Of a DNA stretch of 60,509 bases, positions 58,219 through 60,509 are shown one piece after another. The translations under genes were made by a program, and so were the position numbers. Numbering within the stretch: the stretch's first letter is position 1; each line of letters opens with the position of its first letter. The notes under the pieces were generated by a model. The model ran no database searches and was not told the DNA's origin. It saw nothing but the letters and a program-made list of their open reading frames with translations. This DNA comes from a virus, in the IMG/VR virus record IMGVR_UViG_3300042377_000486, positions 1 through 60,509 of that record. One strand, 5' to 3'.

Positions 58219-58455
58219 ATGAACTTAGTAGAAATCAGAAAGGGTGGAATCGGAAACGGTTTCACTGTAATCAACCCGCAGGACGGCTACCGCAAGGACA
58301 ACACCGTCTGGTTCGGAACTTGCTCTAACTGTAATGAAATGGTTAGCTCTAGCAGGTTTAGCTCAGAGTCTGGTTGGACTCACTCAGTAGTTGTTAGACT
58401 TATCGGAACTACTGGTAAAGAAATAAAGTCAGTAGACTACTGCCCAAAGGGTTAG
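58219..58455 (+). CDS. small protein with CxxC (78 aa)
   Basis: The protein starts MNLVEIRKGGIGNGFTVINP and has TCSNCNEMVSSSRF then SGWTHSVVVRLIGTTGKEIK. I recall similar small zinc-site proteins in actinophages. It follows AAAGGAG and a variant of the 22-bp motif. The first third of the gene uses markedly more GC-rich codons (AACCCGCAGGACGGCTAC) than neighbouring genes, which may mark recent transfer. Confidence 0.75.
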   Translation: MNLVEIRKGGIGNGFTVINPQDGYRKDNTVWFGTCSNCNEMVSSSRFSSESGWTHSVVVRLIGTTGKEIKSVDYCPKG

Positions 58456-58469
58456 TAGTTTACGCCTAA

Positions 58470-58489
58470 CGGCGTGTCGGCTTGACAAA
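58470..58489 (+). repeat. 20-bp direct repeat, copy 2 (with TTGACA)
   Basis: Exact second copy of CGGCGTGTCGGCTTGACAAA. No -10 box lies 17-18 bp downstream, so promoter activity is doubtful. CTTGACA here can pair with TGTCAAG at 58627-58633. Confidence 0.75.
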
Positions 58490-58708
58490 CCCGACAAAAA
58501 ATTTCCCACCCCCAGCCCTCCCCTCCCCACCCCCACCCCGTTACACCCTATATTCCCTTTATGAAGATCTATTAAAAACCCCCGAATTTATTTCCCAGAA
58601 ATTACCCTGGGCCTTTTTTCTTGGAGATGTCAAGTTAAGACACGACAAAGAATCCCCCTAAATTTTGTGATAATCTACAATAGGAAAATACGGCGTTTCT
58701 GTTGTAAA
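58490..58708. other. intergenic cassette: C-rich tract, terminator and spacer
   Basis: Between the 78-aa and 46-aa genes lies about 300 bp without a gene. It has a C-rich tract at 58505-58539 (quadruplex-prone on the minus strand), a terminator hairpin at 58594-58619, an AATCCCCCTAAAT block near 58650 and then the promoter motif. The same order of parts recurs before the genes at 59815 and at the right edge. Confidence 0.6.
58594..58619 (+). terminator. terminator hairpin
   Basis: CCCAG, 8-nt loop, CTGGG, then CCTTTTTT on the plus strand. The stem is short, but the T-tract is good. It would end transcripts from the 78-aa gene. Confidence 0.6.
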
Positions 58709-58730
58709 TGTCGGTGGTTTGTGATAGGGT
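58709..58730 (+). promoter_or_regulatory. 22-bp early promoter motif, copy A
   Basis: TGTCGG TGG TTTG TGATAGGGT, 30 nt before the ATG of the 46-aa gene, which has AAAGGAAA as its ribosome binding site. Confidence 0.7.
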
Positions 58731-58760
58731 TTTAGTAAGCCAAAAGAAAGGAAATAGCAA

Positions 58761-58901
58761 ATGGACAAGATGTGTGTTTACTGCGAGAGTGTTTTCACTA
58801 GCGACACGATTGTTTGCCACAACTGTAATGAGTATGACGGAATGATGCCGTTAGAGCAAGCGATTGACTACCTAAACCTTGACCCTAACGACTATCTATA
58901 A
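58761..58901 (+). CDS. small zinc-ribbon-like protein (46 aa)
   Basis: The frame reads MDKMCVYCESVFTSDTIVCH then NCNEYDGMMPLEQAIDYLNL and ends DPNDYL. CVYC and CHNC pairs form a probable metal site. It has a good ribosome binding site and lies between two copies of the promoter motif; the next copy starts 2 nt after its stop. Confidence 0.75.
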   Translation: MDKMCVYCESVFTSDTIVCHNCNEYDGMMPLEQAIDYLNLDPNDYL

Positions 58902-58902
58902 A

Positions 58903-58924
58903 TGTCGGTGGGGTATGCTAAGTT
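58903..58924 (+). promoter_or_regulatory. 22-bp early promoter motif, copy B
   Basis: TGTCGG TGG GGTA TGCTAAGTT, 21 nt before the 62-aa gene. Confidence 0.7.
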
Positions 58925-58945
58925 GGATTCTATGAAAGGAAAAAA

Positions 58946-59134
58946 ATGAACAAAAATGAATTGCTAGAAGCTATTGAGGAAATGGAAACAGCAGAGCTAA
59001 TAGAGCTTGTTGGTATCAAGACAGGATTTGATAGACTTGGGTCTTATGCTTATGCTTTATCTTTATTCTGGCACTTGTCAGACAACAAGCTAAAGAGTAA
59101 GATTGTAAAGATGATAGATGAGGAGAGCAACTAA
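58946..59134 (+). CDS. small helical protein (62 aa)
   Basis: The protein starts MNKNELLEAIEEMETAELIE, helical and acidic, and continues LVGIKTGFDRLGSYAYALSL then FWHLSDNKLKSKIVKMIDEE. It has AAAGGA before the start. Its stop overlaps the start of the 59-aa gene. Function unknown. Confidence 0.72.
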   Translation: MNKNELLEAIEEMETAELIELVGIKTGFDRLGSYAYALSLFWHLSDNKLKSKIVKMIDEESN

Positions 59135-59313
59135 TGACTGAGGAAATGTTTGATGATTGGCTAGATGAAGTTTACCTGCCTTATCACATTGAGGCGATAA
59201 CCTTGCGTCCCTCGCAAATACTAAAAAATTGTGACCCTATCGCTTACAGAATTGCGTTATCAGAATGGGAAGATAGAGAAGAAGAATGGAAAGACTACCT
59301 TGACAACAAGTGA
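59134..59313 (+). CDS. small acidic protein (59 aa)
   Basis: The ATG at 59134 overlaps the preceding stop (TAATG). The frame reads MTEEMFDDWLDEVYLPYHIE then AITLRPSQILKNCDPIAYRI and ALSEWEDREEEWKDYLDNK. The helical, acidic, Trp-rich composition and the overlap argue for a real gene. I do not recognise it. Confidence 0.65.
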   Translation: MTEEMFDDWLDEVYLPYHIEAITLRPSQILKNCDPIAYRIALSEWEDREEEWKDYLDNK

Positions 59314-59320
59314 ATTGGAA

Positions 59321-59395
59321 ATGTTGATTTACCAAATTGACCTAATGCTAACCGAAGATGTTGGCGAATTGTTTACAACACCAGAGGAGAAATAA
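59321..59395 (+). CDS. tiny protein (24 aa)
   Basis: The frame reads MLIYQIDLMLTEDVGELFTT and ends PEEK. It starts 7 nt after the previous stop and ends directly before the next ATG. Its end provides the next gene's GAGGAGA ribosome binding site. Real-gene status is uncertain. Confidence 0.4.
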   Translation: MLIYQIDLMLTEDVGELFTTPEEK

Positions 59396-59512
59396 ATGGG
59401 ACACATCTTTTCTTATGGAATGGATGACGAAGTTATGCGTTGCGAAGATTGTGGCGTGAACATTTTATCAGACAGGGCTAAAATACTTTGCCCTTATGCG
59501 GAGGAGAAATAA
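59396..59512 (+). CDS. small CxxC protein (38 aa)
   Basis: The frame reads MGHIFSYGMDDEVMRCEDCG then VNILSDRAKILCPYAEEK. CEDC plus a further Cys in LCPY suggests a half zinc-ribbon, which may be complete only in a dimer. Start and end lie in GAGGAGAAATAAATGG junctions identical to the previous one. Confidence 0.6.
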   Translation: MGHIFSYGMDDEVMRCEDCGVNILSDRAKILCPYAEEK

Positions 59513-59653
59513 ATGGAATGGATAATTGGAATTGCGATTGTTGCGTTTTTGATTGTTGTGTTTGTTGTTATTCAACTAATAGGAATTTTATTTTTGTTAG
59601 ATGAAAACAGAAGAATTAGCGAAGAGCTAGAAAAAAACTCACCGCCGTTTTGA
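59513..59653 (+). CDS. small membrane protein (46 aa)
   Basis: The frame reads MEWIIGIAIVAFLIVVFVVI then QLIGILFLLDENRRISEELE and KNSPPF. A long hydrophobic helix followed by a charged tail predicts one membrane span with the C-terminus inside. It could be a holin-like or accessory lysis protein, but nothing specific supports this. It has GAGGAGA upstream. Confidence 0.68.
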   Translation: MEWIIGIAIVAFLIVVFVVIQLIGILFLLDENRRISEELEKNSPPF

Positions 59654-59663
59654 TTTGACAAAC

Positions 59664-59690
59664 GCCCCGAAAGGGGCCCTGGGGCTTTTT
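59664..59690 (+). terminator. GC-rich hairpin with two possible stems and T-tract
   Basis: GCCCC can pair with the GGGGC that follows a GAAA tetraloop (59664-59677) or with the later GGGGC (59681-59685) that is next to TTTTT. Only the second choice gives a terminator. TTGACAA at 59655 and TTGTCAA at 59697 can close an outer stem. The same block recurs at 60396-60425. Confidence 0.6.
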
Positions 59691-59764
59691 CTTGATCTTG
59701 TCAAGTCTAATTAAGAGGTGGGTTAAGATCCCCCCAAAATTTCCTGGCGTGTCGGTATCACAAA

Positions 59765-59786
59765 TGTCGGTGGCTAATGATAATCT
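59765..59786 (+). promoter_or_regulatory. 22-bp early promoter motif, copy C
   Basis: TGTCGG TGG CTAA TGATAATCT, 28 nt before the ATG at 59815. A degenerate GGCGTGTCGG lies immediately upstream at 59746-59755. Confidence 0.7.
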
Positions 59787-59814
59787 TGTTTTTATCAAAC
59801 AGAAAAGGAAACCA

Positions 59815-60333
59815 ATGGACTACTACGCAATTTATTCAGACCTAGCAAAAAAGGCTACCTTTGGTCAGGTAGAGCAAGCAAGCAAGTGGTATGTGGACGC
59901 CGAGAAGGTTGCCCATGAGGTAGCTAGAAACTTAGACACTTATCTTGAAGTTGGTGCAAGTGTTGTATCTGCATTCTCACCTAGAGAGCGTTGGACTACC
60001 AATGTTGCTAAGGCTATTGCATTCTCACTTGGCAATGATGTTGCAGGATTCAAGAACAACATGGTCATGGCTAACAATTCTTTGACACTTGGCTTTGGTG
60101 CATTGAAAGGTCTCAAGACTAATTCATTCGCTAAAGCTATTGCAGGTGATGAGCAGGCTGTTGTGATTGATGTTTGGATGTTGAGAGCTGTTGGAATTGA
60201 AAAGAAAACACCTAACCAGTCACAATACAATGAGCTAGCAAGTGCAGTAAAAAAAGTTGCATTTGATTTTGGCATGACACCTAGAGCAATGCAGGCTTTG
60301 ATTTGGATAATGATTAGAGGTAGCGGTGAGTAG
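59815..60333 (+). CDS. HhH-glycosylase-like protein (putative)
   Basis: I start at the ATG at 59815 (MDYYAIYSDLAKK), 172 aa, after AAAAGGAAA and the promoter motif; the longer frame upstream covers these elements. The segments AFSPRERWTTNVAKAIAF, then LKTNSFAKAIAGDEQAVVID, then VWMLRAVGIEKK resemble the helix-hairpin-helix and following catalytic Asp region of DNA glycosylases. The Asp in VIDVWMLR would be the catalytic candidate. The match is suggestive only; a small DNA-binding protein of a phage family (DUF7178-like by memory) is the alternative. Confidence 0.6.
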   Translation: MDYYAIYSDLAKKATFGQVEQASKWYVDAEKVAHEVARNLDTYLEVGASVVSAFSPRERWTTNVAKAIAFSLGNDVAGFKNNMVMANNSLTLGFGALKGLKTNSFAKAIAGDEQAVVIDVWMLRAVGIEKKTPNQSQYNELASAVKKVAFDFGMTPRAMQALIWIMIRGSGE

Positions 60334-60394
60334 CGAACACGTTATGCTTATAGCGCTTGTTTGGATTCTTGTGTTATATTTCGCAGGCCAGTGA
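60326..60394 (+). CDS. tiny membrane peptide (22 aa)
   Basis: A GTG at 60326 overlaps the end of the 172-aa gene by 8 bp. The frame reads MSSEHVMLIALVWILVLYFA and ends GQ, one hydrophobic helix. No separate ribosome binding site is obvious, so translation would be coupled. Uncertain. Confidence 0.4.
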   Translation: MSSEHVMLIALVWILVLYFAGQ

Positions 60395-60404
60395 CTTGAC
60401 AAGT

Positions 60405-60425
60405 CCCCCGAAAGGGGCCCAGGGC
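60405..60425 (+). terminator. GC-rich hairpin, second copy
   Basis: CCCC, GAAA, GGGG at 60406-60417, then CCCAGGGCCC. It has the same core as the hairpin at 59664, but no T-tract follows here, so it may be a weaker or non-terminating copy. Confidence 0.45.
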
Positions 60426-60480
60426 CCGTTATCGGATCGTTATAAACTATTTTAAGAAAGAGTGTTTTTTATCCCCAAAA

Positions 60481-60502
60481 TGTCGGAGGGTAATGATAAG
60501 AT
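60481..60502 (+). promoter_or_regulatory. 22-bp early promoter motif, copy D
   Basis: TGTCGG AGG GTAA TGATAAGAT close to the right edge. The gene it serves lies outside the window. Confidence 0.65.
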
Positions 60503-60509
60503 AAAGTTA

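Noticed and set aside
58482-60401. TTGACA at 58482, 59655 and 60396 as -35 boxes
   Set aside because: No -10 sequence lies 16-18 bp downstream in these copies. They more likely belong to stems around the hairpins. Only the copy at 58040 has a possible partner (TAGGAT).
1-60509. tRNA genes, CRISPR arrays, insertion sequences, integrase and attachment sites
   Set aside because: None was recognised on either strand. The only spaced repeats are promoter motifs, coding repeats and the short direct repeats described, and none has CRISPR geometry. A covariance-model scan would be needed to exclude an unusual tRNA.

Overview
The window looks like part of the genome of a tailed dsDNA phage with a long non-contractile tail (siphovirus-like), AT-rich overall, probably infecting an actinobacterium, perhaps an aquatic one. 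The host clues are a PASTA-like domain in a virion protein, small Cys-rich and MerR-like genes of the kind common in actinophages, and many -10 boxes placed so that transcripts would be leaderless. The host assignment is inference. Nothing seen fixes the genome ends. No terminase, endolysin, DNA polymerase, integrase, tRNA or CRISPR array was recognised.

Layout. (1) 1-3693, minus strand: replication (an ssDNA-binding-like fragment, zinc-finger/TOPRIM primase, DnaB-type helicase, a possible helicase partner, a MerR-like HTH protein). (2) 3696-29698, minus strand, read right to left: portal, maturation protease with a nested scaffold start, major capsid protein, connector genes, major tail protein, two tail assembly chaperone paralogs, a 2483-aa tape measure, and tail-tip proteins up to 1739 aa. 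(3) 29717-35353: a LamG-like 1181-aa protein, an Fn3 protein ending in Pro-Phe-Phe repeats, and a fibre protein. (4) 35425-44932: ten genes for 2-oxoglutarate/Fe(II)-oxygenase-like proteins plus a short-chain dehydrogenase, two cupin-like proteins and two small genes. (5) 44993-55828: an Fn3 / Pro-Phe-Phe / Hint-domain protein, long repeat fibres, three RGDT-domain paralogs and a PASTA plus Cys-rich TSP1-like protein. (6) 55829-56324: a promoter directly followed by a terminator hairpin, an AT-rich tract and a holin-like membrane gene. (7) 56488-60509: many tiny genes in both directions around a divergent control region with perfect DnaA boxes, palindromes and G-rich tracts.

Regulation is unusually readable. 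Late genes carry extended -10 boxes (TGnTATAAT), often 5-7 nt before the start codon, and some follow Rho-independent terminators. The small genes at the right use a different 22-bp element (TGTCGG, 3 nt, 4 nt, TGnTAnnnT) that occurs six times with fixed spacing.

The most unusual part is the oxygenase island. It lies exactly between two genes, on the same strand, whose products contain Pro/Phe-rich tandem repeats. Because most of the island's enzymes resemble prolyl 4-hydroxylases, a working hypothesis is that the phage hydroxylates its own repeat-rich virion proteins or another host or phage target. This is not shown by the sequence and needs testing.
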